A stretch of 14,470 nt of DNA from Thermoanaerobaculia bacterium (GCA_017883215.1 JADGOA010000051.1:1-14470), one strand, 5' to 3'; numbered from the stretch's first letter, positions 6,816-14,345 are shown. Made by a program: numbers and translations. Notes: generated from the letters alone by a model not told the origin.

Positions 6816-6844
6816 TTGCATCCGAAGCGCGACGTGCGTACATT
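6816..6844 (+). promoter_or_regulatory. Sigma-70-like promoter for hup
   Basis: TTGCAT (6816-6821) and TACATT (6839-6844) are separated by exactly 17 nt. Transcription would start near 6851, leaving a leader of about 50 nt that contains an A-rich patch and the strong ribosome-binding site. It lies in the only AT-richer stretch of this intergenic region. The match to consensus is moderate. Confidence 0.5.
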
Positions 6845-6899
6845 GCCTCGACTTCGTCCACAACGGACCACAATAAAAAACGCACGAAGGGGAGAAGAC

Positions 6900-7190
6900 A
6901 TGGCAGCAGGTCCCATGACCAAATCGAAGATCATCACTCACCTCGCCGAAGCCGCAGAGGTCTCGAAGAAGACCGCGGCGAAATTACTCGAGGAGCTCAG
7001 CGCCCTCGCCTACAAGGAAGCCAGGAAGGGCTTCACGCTTCCCGGCCTCGGCAAGCTCGTACTGGTGAACCGCAAGGCACGCCTCGGCCGCAACCCGATG
7101 ACCGGCGCAACGATCAAGATCCCGGCCAAGAAGGTCGTCAAGTTCCGCGTCGCCAAAGCGGCCAAGGACTCGATCCTCGGCGGGAAGTAG
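6900..7190 (+). CDS. hup: HU-family nucleoid DNA-binding protein
   Basis: A 96-residue basic protein of the HU/IHF family that bends DNA non-specifically and helps organise the nucleoid. The core matches throughout: TKSKIITHLAEAAEVSKKTAAKLLEEL (7-33, the helical dimerisation part), GFTLPGLGKLVLVNRKARLGRNPMTG (44-69, leading into the DNA-binding arm) and KFRVAKAAKDSIL (81-93). It is slightly longer than the usual 90 residues because of the N-terminal MAAGP; a second Met at position 6 could also start. AAGGGGAG lies 5 nt before the ATG at 6900. The gene has its own promoter and terminator, so it is probably monocistronic. HU versus IHF-like specialised forms cannot be separated from sequence alone. 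Confidence 0.95.
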   Translation: MAAGPMTKSKIITHLAEAAEVSKKTAAKLLEELSALAYKEARKGFTLPGLGKLVLVNRKARLGRNPMTGATIKIPAKKVVKFRVAKAAKDSILGGK

Positions 7191-7227
7191 CTTCGGACTG
7201 CCGGCAAGCACGCCGGTGTCGAATCAG

Positions 7228-7252
7228 CGGGCGGCCGATGGCCGCCCGTTTT
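7228..7252 (+). terminator. Rho-independent terminator after hup
   Basis: A perfect 9-bp GC stem (7228-7236 with 7240-7248, core GGGCGGCC/GGCCGCCC) closes a 3-nt GAT loop and is followed directly by TTTT at 7249-7252. It begins 38 nt after the hup stop. It is the only textbook intrinsic terminator in the window. Confidence 0.88.
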
Positions 7253-7265
7253 GCGCTTTCAGGCA

Positions 7266-7452
7266 CGACCCCTCACCCCCATACGCGCTGACTTAGGACC
7301 TGTATGGACGCGCAGCAGCGCGTCCGCACCTTTGTGCCTCGAGAGCGGACGCGCTGCTGCGCGTCCCCACAAGCAATTCTCGCGAGAAACCTTGAATCGA
7401 GACCCTTCTCCCCGCGCCAGCGGGGAGAAGGTGGCCGAAGGCCGGATGAGGG
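7266..7452. repeat. Mosaic of three repeat modules between hup and fahA
   Basis: The 209-nt convergent gap downstream of the hup terminator holds three modules. First, 7274-7303 is a 30-nt sequence also found at 14346-14375 (26 of 30 identical). Second, perfect 22-nt inverted arms lie at 7306-7327 and 7345-7366, each arm itself palindromic (GGACGCGCAGCAGCGCGTCC). Third, a perfect 12-bp hairpin at 7404-7431 (CCTTCTCCCCGC, loop GCCA) is followed by GGCCGAAGGCC. Outer CCCCTCA (near 7269) and TGAGGGG (near 7447) are complementary, so the whole block may be one nested palindrome. It ends 10 nt from the fahA stop. Confidence 0.87.
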
Positions 7453-7461
7453 GCACCGGCC

Positions 7462-8717
<1,256 letters not shown>

Positions 8718-8727
<10 letters not shown>

Positions 8728-9506
8728 CCCAGCTCCTTCAGGTCGGCGATCGGCTCCTCGAACGAGCAGGAGCCGAAGGAGATCGCGAATTCGCGGCGCA
8801 CCCGCTCGAGCAGCTCGGTCGTCGCGGCGTGTCTGTGCCACGAGGCGTGCTCGTCGTCGAACGAGAAGGCCCGCGGATTTTCTTCGAGCAGGATCTCCTC
8901 GTCCGCCGCTCCGATCAGCGCAGCCGCCATGAAGAGATTGACGAATCCGTTCATAGTGCCGATGGGCGCGTTCGCCTCATACGTCAGCGGCTTCGCACAG
9001 CGAATGGGATGGTGCAGCCCCGCCGTCGCCTTGAACGGAACCGCTTCGCCGGCGCATTCGCGCATGAAGCGGGCGATGCGCTCGACCGCGGGAAAGGCGT
9101 CCTTGGTCAAACCGCCGGTCCGGATCTTCGCGCGGAAACCGTAGCTGGCCAGCCCTTCGACGAGGTCCGGGTCCGCGGTCTCGACGTAGACGGTCCGTCC
9201 GCCCGCCACGCCGGCAATGGCCGCCAGGTCCGCCTGGTTCGCGGCCTTCGTCTCGATCGTGTCGATCGAGCTGTCGAGTTGCTGCAGCTCGTCGCGGGCA
9301 ACGACCACAGAGAGCGGGAACTCGCGCGGGATTTCGCTCACGCGCGCAAACGGAACGACGAAACGCCCCAGCGCCCAGGCGTACTCGCCGCGACGATAGG
9401 CATCGTAATTCGCGATGGCGCGATCGAGCGGCAGTGACGCCGGCGGGAAGAGGCCGGCGTAGTCGATGAGGGACGTGAGGAGGGTGCGCAGGGAGCGGGC
9501 GATCAT
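8718..9506 (-). CDS. Uncharacterised protein between hmgA and fahA
   Basis: A 262-residue soluble protein that I do not recognise as a named family. It has no signal peptide or membrane segment. Evenly spaced hydrophobic strands (RFVVPFARV, LSVVVA, IDTIETKA, RTVYVETA, RAKIRTGG, VPFKATAGLHHPIR, GFVNLFMAAAL) alternate with helices, which suggests a TIM-barrel-like alpha/beta fold. Candidate active-site residues by appearance are K127, K159, H164 and H165. It is not like the glutathione-S-transferase-type maleylacetoacetate isomerase, yet sits exactly where that step would fall and overlaps fahA by 10 nt. A non-homologous isomerase or another pathway role is therefore possible but unproven. The ATG at 9506 is preferred because GGAGG lies 8 nt upstream; GTG at 9515 would start within that site. 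Confidence 0.85.
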
Positions 9507-9552
9507 CGTGGGCACCTCCGCGAGTCATTCCTACGGGGATTTCTCATTGCCG

Positions 9553-10839
9553 TCATTCCGCACCGCCCGTGAAGTTCTTCTTCAGCCCCTGCCAGCATCG
9601 CCAGTAGTCGCGCTGGAGCTGCGGCGACTCCATGGCGGCCTTCGTCGGCCGCAGAACGAATCGCGTCTCGAACATGAAGGCCAGGGTGTCGGCGAGATAG
9701 CGTGGCTCGAGCCTGGCCGCGGAGGCCTGCTCGAATGTCGCTGCGTCGGGACCGTGGCCGGACATGCAGTTGTGCAGGCTCGCGCCGCCGGGGGAAAACC
9801 CCTCCGCCTTGGCATCGTAGCTCCCGAAAATCAGGCCCATGTACTCGTTCATGACGTTGCGGTGGAAGTAGGGCGGCCGGAAAGTGTGCTCGGACACCAT
9901 CCAGCGCGGGGGAAAGATCGCGAAATCGACATTGGCGGTGCCGGCGATCTCCGAGGGCGAGGTGAGGACCGTGAAAATGGACGGGTCGGGATGGTCGAAG
10001 GAAACGCTATTGATGGCGTTGAACCGCCGCAGGTCGTACTTATAGGGCGCATAGTTGCCGTGCCAGGCCACCACGTCCAGCGGTGAATGATCGATGCGCG
10101 CGGACCAGAGCTTACCGAGAAACTTTGATATCAACTCAAAGTCGCCTGCTCGGTCCTCGTACGCCGCCACAGGCGTCAGAAAATCGCGCGCGTTCGCCAG
10201 GCCGTTCGATCCGATGGGCCCGAGCTCGGGGAGGCGCAGCAGCGCACCGTAGTTCTCGCACACGTAGCCGCGGGCCGAACCTTCTCTCAGCTCCACGCGG
10301 AAGCGGATGCCGCGCTGAATCACGCAGATCTCGCCGGGAGAGACTTCGAGGATTCCGAGCTCCGTGGCGATCCGCAGCGCCCCTTCCTGCGGCACGATCA
10401 GCAGCTCGCCATCGGCGTCGTAGAAAAAACGATCGGTCATGGAACGGTTGGCGGCGTAGACGTGGACGCCGATGCCGCTGCCGATCTCGGGGTCGCCATT
10501 GCCGCAGATCGTCACCAGTCCGTCGATAAAGTCCGCCGGCGCCGATGGAATGGGAAACGGATCCCACCGCAATTGGTCCGGTGAGGTGTCGACGTCCTCA
10601 GTGCTCGCACCGAACAGTGTCCGGGGGATGGCGCGAAACGGCTCGTGCGCGACGGCCGGCCGGATCCGATACAGCCACGACCTGCGATTTCCCGCCCGCG
10701 CCGCCGTGAACGCCGTTCCGCTCAACTGCTCGGCGTACAGTCCATGCGCGACCCGCTGCGGCGAGTTCTGTCCGACCGGCAGCACCCCGCCGGCCGCCTC
10801 GGTCGCGAACTCGTTCCCGAAGCCCGATTGATATTGCAT
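9553..10839 (-). CDS. hmgA: Homogentisate 1,2-dioxygenase
   Basis: A 428-residue iron(II) dioxygenase that opens the ring of homogentisate to give maleylacetoacetate in the cytoplasm. The iron ligands are H326, E332 and H362 (FRPPYFHRNVMNEYMG and LHNCMSGHGPD), and H283 is the acid-base histidine. All sit exactly nine positions before the human enzyme's H335, E341, H371 and H292. The N-terminal YQSGFGNEFATEA is the standard family opening. It is full length. It is the first gene of the catabolic operon; the next gene starts 46 nt downstream. No Shine-Dalgarno sequence precedes the ATG, but TAGATT lies 8 nt upstream, consistent with a leaderless message. No regulator or hpd gene lies in the window. 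Confidence 0.97.
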   Translation of the reverse strand: MQYQSGFGNEFATEAAGGVLPVGQNSPQRVAHGLYAEQLSGTAFTAARAGNRRSWLYRIRPAVAHEPFRAIPRTLFGASTEDVDTSPDQLRWDPFPIPSAPADFIDGLVTICGNGDPEIGSGIGVHVYAANRSMTDRFFYDADGELLIVPQEGALRIATELGILEVSPGEICVIQRGIRFRVELREGSARGYVCENYGALLRLPELGPIGSNGLANARDFLTPVAAYEDRAGDFELISKFLGKLWSARIDHSPLDVVAWHGNYAPYKYDLRRFNAINSVSFDHPDPSIFTVLTSPSEIAGTANVDFAIFPPRWMVSEHTFRPPYFHRNVMNEYMGLIFGSYDAKAEGFSPGGASLHNCMSGHGPDAATFEQASAARLEPRYLADTLAFMFETRFVLRPTKAAMESPQLQRDYWRCWQGLKKNFTGGAE

Positions 10840-10847
10840 AGGCGGTA

Positions 10848-10853
10848 AATCTA
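10848..10853 (-). promoter_or_regulatory. Possible -10 box for a leaderless hmgA transcript
   Basis: TAGATT on the minus strand ends 8 nt before the hmgA ATG, which has no ribosome-binding site. No -35 consensus is seen; that region is the heptad arm at 10860. Supported mainly by the same layout at trmJ and the ROK gene. Confidence 0.33.
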
Positions 10854-10859
10854 CACGAT

Positions 10860-11107
10860 AGCGAGTAGCGAGCGGGGAACGGGGCAGGCCTGGCCGTCAT
10901 GCTGAGAGGCTGTGCGGAAATCGAATTCACCACAGAGGCACAGAGAGCACAGAGACTGCTCCGCTGCCCTTCCTTCTCTGTGTCCTCTGTGTCTCTGTGG
11001 TGAAAAGACCGGCTTGGTGTCGCCACGCTCCCGATTTCTGCACAGCCTCTCAGGATGACGGAGAAAACTGCGGTCCGCGGTCCGCGGTCCCCTACTCGCT
11101 ACTCGCT
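10860..11107. repeat. Three-layer nested inverted repeat
   Basis: The gap between hmgA and the HTH gene is one large palindrome built from three unrelated pairs. Outer: 10860-10872 with 11095-11107, perfect 13-bp heptad arms (AGCGAGT units); the right side continues as three exact GCGGTCC heptads at 11070-11090. Middle: 10896-10923 with 11032-11059, matching at 26 of 28 (core CTGAGAGGCTGTGC). Inner: 10926-10955 with 10975-11004, matching at 27 of 30, built of CACAGAG-type units. The central loop is 10956-10974. The right end stops 4 nt before the HTH gene's stop codon. Confidence 0.93.
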
Positions 11108-11111
11108 GCCT

Positions 11112-11360
11112 CTAATGTCCCAACGCCTTCGCTACGATCCTCGGGTTCTTTGCCGCGACTCGAAGCAGGGCGTGCGCAGGGCCGTCGGGCGAATGGCGGC
11201 CGTCCTCCCACGCCTGCAGCGTCGTGAGGCTGACGCCGATCATCACCGCGAACTCCGATTGCGTCTGGCCGAACTTATAGCGAACCTCCCTCACCTCCTC
11301 GGGGCGCATCGCCATGCCGGCCGGTACGTTCATGCGTGCGACCTGCTTTTCATGCTTCAT
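11112..11360 (-). CDS. HTH protein of the HigA/NadS antitoxin type
   Basis: An 82-residue XRE-like DNA-binding protein. The helix-turn-helix is at about 32-53 (QTQSEFAVMIGVSLTTLQAWEDG), followed by the conserved GRHSPDGPAHALLRVAAKNP (54-73). This tail is characteristic of HigA2/NadS-type antitoxins that repress their own operon and neutralise a RelE-like toxin. The ATG at 11360 has AGGAG 8 nt upstream; a longer frame to 11408 is less likely. No RelE/HigB toxin is encoded next to it. The gene upstream on the same strand (31 nt away) is unrelated in appearance. It could be a solitary transcriptional regulator or the survivor of a broken toxin-antitoxin pair. Confidence 0.82.
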   Translation of the reverse strand: MKHEKQVARMNVPAGMAMRPEEVREVRYKFGQTQSEFAVMIGVSLTTLQAWEDGRHSPDGPAHALLRVAAKNPRIVAKALGH

Positions 11361-11391
11361 CGCGGCCACTCCTGCCCTCAATCTGGGCACC

Positions 11392-11721
11392 TCAGCGATC
11401 GAAAGCAACAGGCGCCCGCGTCGCCGACGCGCGGCCCGCGTATCCCGGCTCGATCAACATCTTCAGGAAATGCCCCATCGCGTGAAGGTGATCGACGTGG
11501 TCCGGCGCGCTGTTCCCCGCGAATCCGAGCACGGCGAACGATCCGGCCCGAGTGCCGCTGAGCTGCTGCATGCCGAGCGGTCCCCACGCCACCACGGGAA
11601 CGCGCTTCAGACCGACGGACCTCAGGAGAAAGTCGGTCGTCTCCGTGGTGCTGGCGAAGGTGCCAGGGAAAATCTCGGAATGGGTCTGAAACGACCGGAC
11701 AGCGGGCGGCGCGTGACACAC
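11392..11721 (-). CDS. Unrecognised 109-residue ORF, possibly a gene fragment
   Basis: Codon use is GC-rich at third positions, like a real gene, and the sequence looks protein-like: EIFPGTFASTTETTDFLL, then VPVVAWGPLGMQQLSGTRAG, then SFAVLGFAGNSAPDHVDHLH. I cannot assign a family. There is no signal peptide or membrane helix. The only start is a GTG at 11721 with no ribosome-binding site, and an in-frame TGA lies three codons before it. It may therefore be the C-terminal remnant of a larger, decayed protein; the DHVDHLHAMGHFLKMLIE tail would suit the end of a domain. It lies just upstream of the antitoxin-like gene but does not resemble RelE/HigB toxins. Confidence 0.45.
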   Translation of the reverse strand: MCHAPPAVRSFQTHSEIFPGTFASTTETTDFLLRSVGLKRVPVVAWGPLGMQQLSGTRAGSFAVLGFAGNSAPDHVDHLHAMGHFLKMLIEPGYAGRASATRAPVAFDR

Positions 11722-11755
11722 GATGTTTCAAGTGCGACCAGCATCGCGGCCCGGT

Positions 11756-11773
11756 TGTGAACGACCGGTCACA
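11756..11773. promoter_or_regulatory. TGTGA-N8-TCACA dyad
   Basis: TGTGA (11756-11760) and TCACA (11769-11773) have the half-sites of a CRP/FNR-family operator but 8 nt rather than 6 between them. It lies 23 nt upstream of the better site at 11797. It could be an accessory or decayed site. Confidence 0.3.
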
Positions 11774-11796
11774 GCGCTCCCACCTCGGCGATATCG

Positions 11797-11812
11797 TGTG
11801 ATCTGGATCACA
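11797..11812. promoter_or_regulatory. CRP-type operator, TGTGATCTGGATCACA
   Basis: A TGTGA-N6-TCACA palindrome, extended to a perfect 9-bp dyad at 11795-11814. It differs by one central base from the ideal Escherichia coli CRP site TGTGATCTAGATCACA. It lies between two divergent genes: 103 nt before the proposed ECF sigma start and 76 nt before the minus-strand 109-residue ORF. It implies control by a CRP/FNR-family regulator; which gene responds is not known. No regulator of that family is encoded in the window. Confidence 0.7.
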
Positions 11813-11848
11813 CGGCGAAGTTCGACCTCCACCTACCGTCGGCTTCTC

Positions 11849-11876
11849 CGAACCGAAACCATCGATCGACTACGTC
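11849..11876 (+). promoter_or_regulatory. Possible ECF-type promoter before the sigma gene
   Basis: CGAACC (11849-11854) and CGTC (11873-11876) resemble the GAAC and CGTC boxes of ECF sigma promoters, which would suit self-activation. The 18-nt gap is a little longer than usual. Weak support. Confidence 0.22.
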
Positions 11877-11914
11877 CAGCGTTGCGAAGGACGCAAAGGA
11901 GCAGCGTTCAGCCC

Positions 11915-12514
11915 ATGGTCAGCCACGGCGATCACGATTGCAGTCTCTGCACGGCTCACCCTCGCGAGCGTGTCACCGATATGGACGTCGTCCGGCGTGT
12001 TCTGGCAGGTGACAGCGCACTGTTCGAGCTCATCCTGCACCGGTACAACCAGCGGCTGTACCGCGTCGTGCGCGCAATCCTGGTCGACGACACCCAGGCT
12101 GAAGATGCGATGCAGCAGGCCTACATCAATGCGTACACCCATCTCGGCCAGTTCGCCGGCCGGTCGAGTCTTGCGACGTGGCTGACGGCGATCGCGATCA
12201 ATGAGGCGCGCGCGCGGCTGCGGCCACGCCGTTCCAACACCACCGACCAGCTCGACGAGCTGGCGATGGCGCGCATCGAATCGAAAGAGATCGGTCCTGA
12301 AGAGGAGTTCCTCGCGGCTGAGCTATCGAAGGATCTTCAATCGATGATCGACAGGCTGCCGGAGTCGTATCGCGAGGTTCTGCATCTGCGGCAGAACGAA
12401 GGTCTCAGCACGTGGGAAGCGGCCCGCCGCCTTGGCGTTCCCGCCGATGTCGTGAAGACGCGTCTTTATCGCGCCCGCCAGATGGTCCGCGCCAGCATCT
12501 CGTCGCGGCACTGA
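11915..12514 (+). CDS. ECF-type RNA polymerase sigma factor
   Basis: A 199-residue sigma-70 family protein with only regions 2 and 4. Region 2 is at about 25-103, with ALFELILHRYNQRLYRVVRAIL, DDTQAEDAMQQAYINAY and FAGRSSLATWLTAIAINEARARL. Region 4 is at about 137-193, with LPESYREVLHLRQNEGLSTWEAARRLGVPADVVKTRLYRAR. It directs RNA polymerase to a small regulon, likely an envelope or stress response. The ATG at 11915 is chosen with AAGGAG 13 nt upstream; the ATG at 11981, just before region 2, is an alternative. The longer form begins with a His/Cys-rich patch (H4, H7, C9, C12, H15). No anti-sigma factor gene follows. A CRP-type site lies upstream. Confidence 0.92.
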   Translation: MVSHGDHDCSLCTAHPRERVTDMDVVRRVLAGDSALFELILHRYNQRLYRVVRAILVDDTQAEDAMQQAYINAYTHLGQFAGRSSLATWLTAIAINEARARLRPRRSNTTDQLDELAMARIESKEIGPEEEFLAAELSKDLQSMIDRLPESYREVLHLRQNEGLSTWEAARRLGVPADVVKTRLYRARQMVRASISSRH

Positions 12515-12568
12515 GCGACAGGCGGGGCTCGCCTTCGCTGCTCGCTGTTCGCATGCCGTCTCCAGCAT

Positions 12569-12663
12569 GGAGTGCGGACGTCCTCGTCCGCATCCGCCGG
12601 ACGTCTCGTCCGGCGGTAATCGCAAACCGCAGCACAACGATCGGACGAGGACGTCCGCACTCC
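12569..12663. repeat. Composite inverted repeat, GTGCGGACG family, copy 2
   Basis: Perfect 22-nt inverted arms lie at 12569-12590 and 12642-12663 and are identical in sequence to those of copy 1 at 5851-5983. Next to the left arm is a perfect 10-bp hairpin, CCGCCGGACG-TCT-CGTCCGGCGG (12594-12616), which copy 1 carries in decayed form. The remaining loop is short and unlike that of copy 1. It lies in the 322-nt gap between the ECF gene and the secreted-protein gene; 12515-12568 and 12664-12754 show nothing else I can support. Confidence 0.92.
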
Positions 12664-12754
12664 TCATGCCCCCGGATTGGCGTGCCTGTCCCGTGGTTGC
12701 GTGTTAGCCGACACCTTCCTCTGTCGACAAAAACCGTAGGCTCGCTGCAACTCA

Positions 12755-12803
12755 GGCCGAGTCGCGCGCGACGGGAGCCGCGCCGGCTGCTCGTCACTCG
12801 GCC
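12755..12803 (+). other. Stem-loop in the leader of the secreted-protein gene
   Basis: GGCCGAGT (12755-12762) and ACTCGGCC (12796-12803) are perfect complements. Further inner pairing is possible (GACG with CGTC, AGCC with GGCT). The structure ends 33 nt before the ATG. It could be a 5' leader structure or a decayed terminator; no T-run follows. Confidence 0.4.
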
Positions 12804-12836
12804 GGGTTGGAACCATCGAGGTGCCGAGGTGCTCGG

Positions 12837-13376
12837 ATGAAGCAGATCGCCGTGTTTGCCGTGCTCGTTCTCCTGGCCGGTGCGCTGATCGCTCAGGAGA
12901 ATCTCCCCACTCCGCCCGAGGGGTACGAGTGGGTTCGCCTGCAGCCGTTACGAGTGACGTTTCTCAAGCCCGCAGGATGGCATTTCAAGAGCGAGCAGAA
13001 GGGGACGACCCAGGTCTTCTACCTCACGCGTGAGGACCTCGACACGCAAAGGCAGTTCGTCGTCGGCTTGACCGTCAACGTCATCAGGCCGAAAACGCCC
13101 GCCGCCGCCCATGCCGCCACTGTCCTCGACAAATACCTGGAATCGGGCGAGTCAAAGAGTGCGTGGCCCGTGACTTCCGGGTCGATGTCAGGCTACGGAG
13201 CGCTGATCCGGCGGAACAGCCGTCCTCCCGTGATGGTCCATCTCCTCTCGATGGCCAACCCGAAGACGAATCGCGTTTACGTGATGAGCTTCGAAGCACC
13301 GGAGGCGGAGTGGAAAGCGGCGTGGGCGATCGGCCAGCCGATGCTCGAGACCTTCATCATCGATGACGAGGATTGA
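12837..13376 (+). CDS. Small secreted protein, PsbP/Mog1-like by appearance
   Basis: A 179-residue exported protein. A clear signal peptide spans residues 1-19 (MKQIAVFAVLVLLAGALIAQ, cleavage near A19). The mature part is globular with alternating strands: EWVRLQPLRVTFLKPAGWHF (31-50), TTQVFYLTRED (57-67), FVVGLTVNVIR (74-84), PVMVHLLSMANPKTNRVYVMSF (131-152) and a final amphipathic helix. The FLKPAGWHF start and VYVMSFEAPEAEW end recall the PsbP/Mog1/DUF1795 fold found in many small periplasmic proteins; this is a resemblance, not an identification. The ATG at 12837 has GAGG 7 nt upstream. It may belong to the regulon of the ECF sigma factor encoded upstream, but no matching promoter is evident. 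Confidence 0.82.
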   Translation: MKQIAVFAVLVLLAGALIAQENLPTPPEGYEWVRLQPLRVTFLKPAGWHFKSEQKGTTQVFYLTREDLDTQRQFVVGLTVNVIRPKTPAAAHAATVLDKYLESGESKSAWPVTSGSMSGYGALIRRNSRPPVMVHLLSMANPKTNRVYVMSFEAPEAEWKAAWAIGQPMLETFIIDDED

Positions 13377-13402
13377 CGCGGCAGCGTTCACATCACGTCC
13401 TC

Positions 13403-14254
13403 CTAGCCATCCGCTCCGCTTGCATGGGCTTCCGCCGCACGGATGGCACCGAGCGCGACAACCAGCTCGCCGGCGCGCGCTCCTCTGACCGAGCAGGCCC
13501 GCCACAGCGGCGGAATGGTGTGCTCCCTGGCAAACGCGAGCGCCGCGTCCTGATACCCAGGCAGGCGCAGCACGCCTCCGTCGATGACGAGCGCACTGGG
13601 ATTGAAGAGATTGACTACCGCGGCGATCCCCAGCCCGAACGCACGGCCGGCCTTGCGGATCTCGCGAAGAACGTCGGGGTCGCCGCGCGCAGCGTGCTTT
13701 GCCACTACCGAAGCATCCACGCCGCAGGCGAGCGCAATCGCGGCGCCGCTCGCCACCGAGTCGAGCGTCCGCACCACGTCCCCCGGGCCGATGCTGACCG
13801 GCAGGTATCCGAGCTCCCCCGCCCATCCGTTCGCACCACGCGCGGGACGGCCGTCGAGCATGAAGGCGGCGCCGATCCCGGTACCGACCAGGATCACTCC
13901 CATGGTGGCGCGATCGCCTGCATCCGTGGCCTCCTCGAGGAGCGCCGCGTCGACGTCGTTGATGACGTACAGCGACGACCCGTCCATGGCCATCGTTCCC
14001 GCATCCCACCCGTTGAACTCCGGCAGCCCGTCGCAAAGCACCACCGCCGGCCCCTGGACGAGGCCCGGGATGGCCAGGCCGATCGTATCGGGCGTTCGGC
14101 CGATCCGCTCGGCGAATGCCGCCACTTCCGTGACGAGTTGCTGCGGGCGGAACCCCGCCCCCGTCGATCGCGTATGCGTGGCCTGGTCGGCGCCGTGCTG
14201 TGCCAGAAGCAGCAACTTGGTTCCGCCGAGGTCGATGCCGAGGGTCCAGCTCAT
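13403..14254 (-). CDS. ROK-family sugar kinase lacking the zinc site
   Basis: A 283-residue ATP-dependent kinase of the ROK (repressor/ORF/kinase) family, likely acting on glucose, fructose or an amino sugar. Visible: phosphate-binding LGIDLGGTK (5-13), catalytic D100 in VINDVDAALLEE (97-108), and GTGIGAAFMLDGRPARGANGWAGELG (124-149) with sugar-binding E147. The usual His of the ExGH motif is Tyr150. The CxCGxxGC zinc-binding segment that normally follows is absent; the chain goes straight from ELGYLPVSIGPGDVVRTLD to the next helix. No N-terminal DNA-binding domain is present, so it is a kinase, not a repressor. TAGCCT lies 8 nt before the ATG and no ribosome-binding site is seen. It converges on the secreted-protein gene across a 26-nt gap that holds nothing notable. 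Confidence 0.9.
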   Translation of the reverse strand: MSWTLGIDLGGTKLLLLAQHGADQATHTRSTGAGFRPQQLVTEVAAFAERIGRTPDTIGLAIPGLVQGPAVVLCDGLPEFNGWDAGTMAMDGSSLYVINDVDAALLEEATDAGDRATMGVILVGTGIGAAFMLDGRPARGANGWAGELGYLPVSIGPGDVVRTLDSVASGAAIALACGVDASVVAKHAARGDPDVLREIRKAGRAFGLGIAAVVNLFNPSALVIDGGVLRLPGYQDAALAFAREHTIPPLWRACSVRGARAGELVVALGAIRAAEAHASGADG

Positions 14255-14262
14255 TCGATTTC

Positions 14263-14268
14263 AGGCTA
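14263..14268 (-). promoter_or_regulatory. Possible -10 box for a leaderless ROK transcript
   Basis: TAGCCT on the minus strand ends 8 nt before the ROK ATG, which lacks a Shine-Dalgarno sequence. Third example in the window of a TANNNT hexamer at this distance. No -35 consensus is seen. Confidence 0.3.
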
Positions 14269-14280
14269 CTACCGAAAGAC

Positions 14281-14343
14281 AGCGAGTGGCGAGAGGGGAC
14301 GGCCAGCCAGCGGATAGGGGATAGCGTGTAGCGGGCAGGGGCC
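14281..14343. repeat. Degenerate heptad array upstream of the ROK gene
   Basis: Nine consecutive 7-bp units in strict register, for example AGCGAGT at 14281, AGGGGAT at 14316 and AGCGTGT at 14323. The AGCGAGT unit is the same as in the outer arms of the nested repeat at 10860-11107. No inverted partner is seen before the window ends. Confidence 0.85.
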
Positions 14344-14345
14344 AC

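Noticed and set aside
5708..6937. A 409-codon minus-strand frame opposite trmJ
   Set aside because: Antisense to a gene with all SPOUT motifs; crosses two palindromic repeats.
8728..8841. Longer fahA reading frame
   Set aside because: Runs through the end of the upstream gene; the GTG at 8727 has a good ribosome-binding site and gives the expected family length.
10926..11004. Possible CRISPR-like or coding interpretation of the CACAGAG repeats
   Set aside because: Units are about 8 nt with no spacers, the two blocks are inverted, and frames through them give peptides of the kind produced by non-coding palindromes.
11392..11721. RelE/HigB-type toxin paired with the HTH protein
   Set aside because: None of the RelE-family features are visible; the sequence looks like part of a larger enzyme-like protein.
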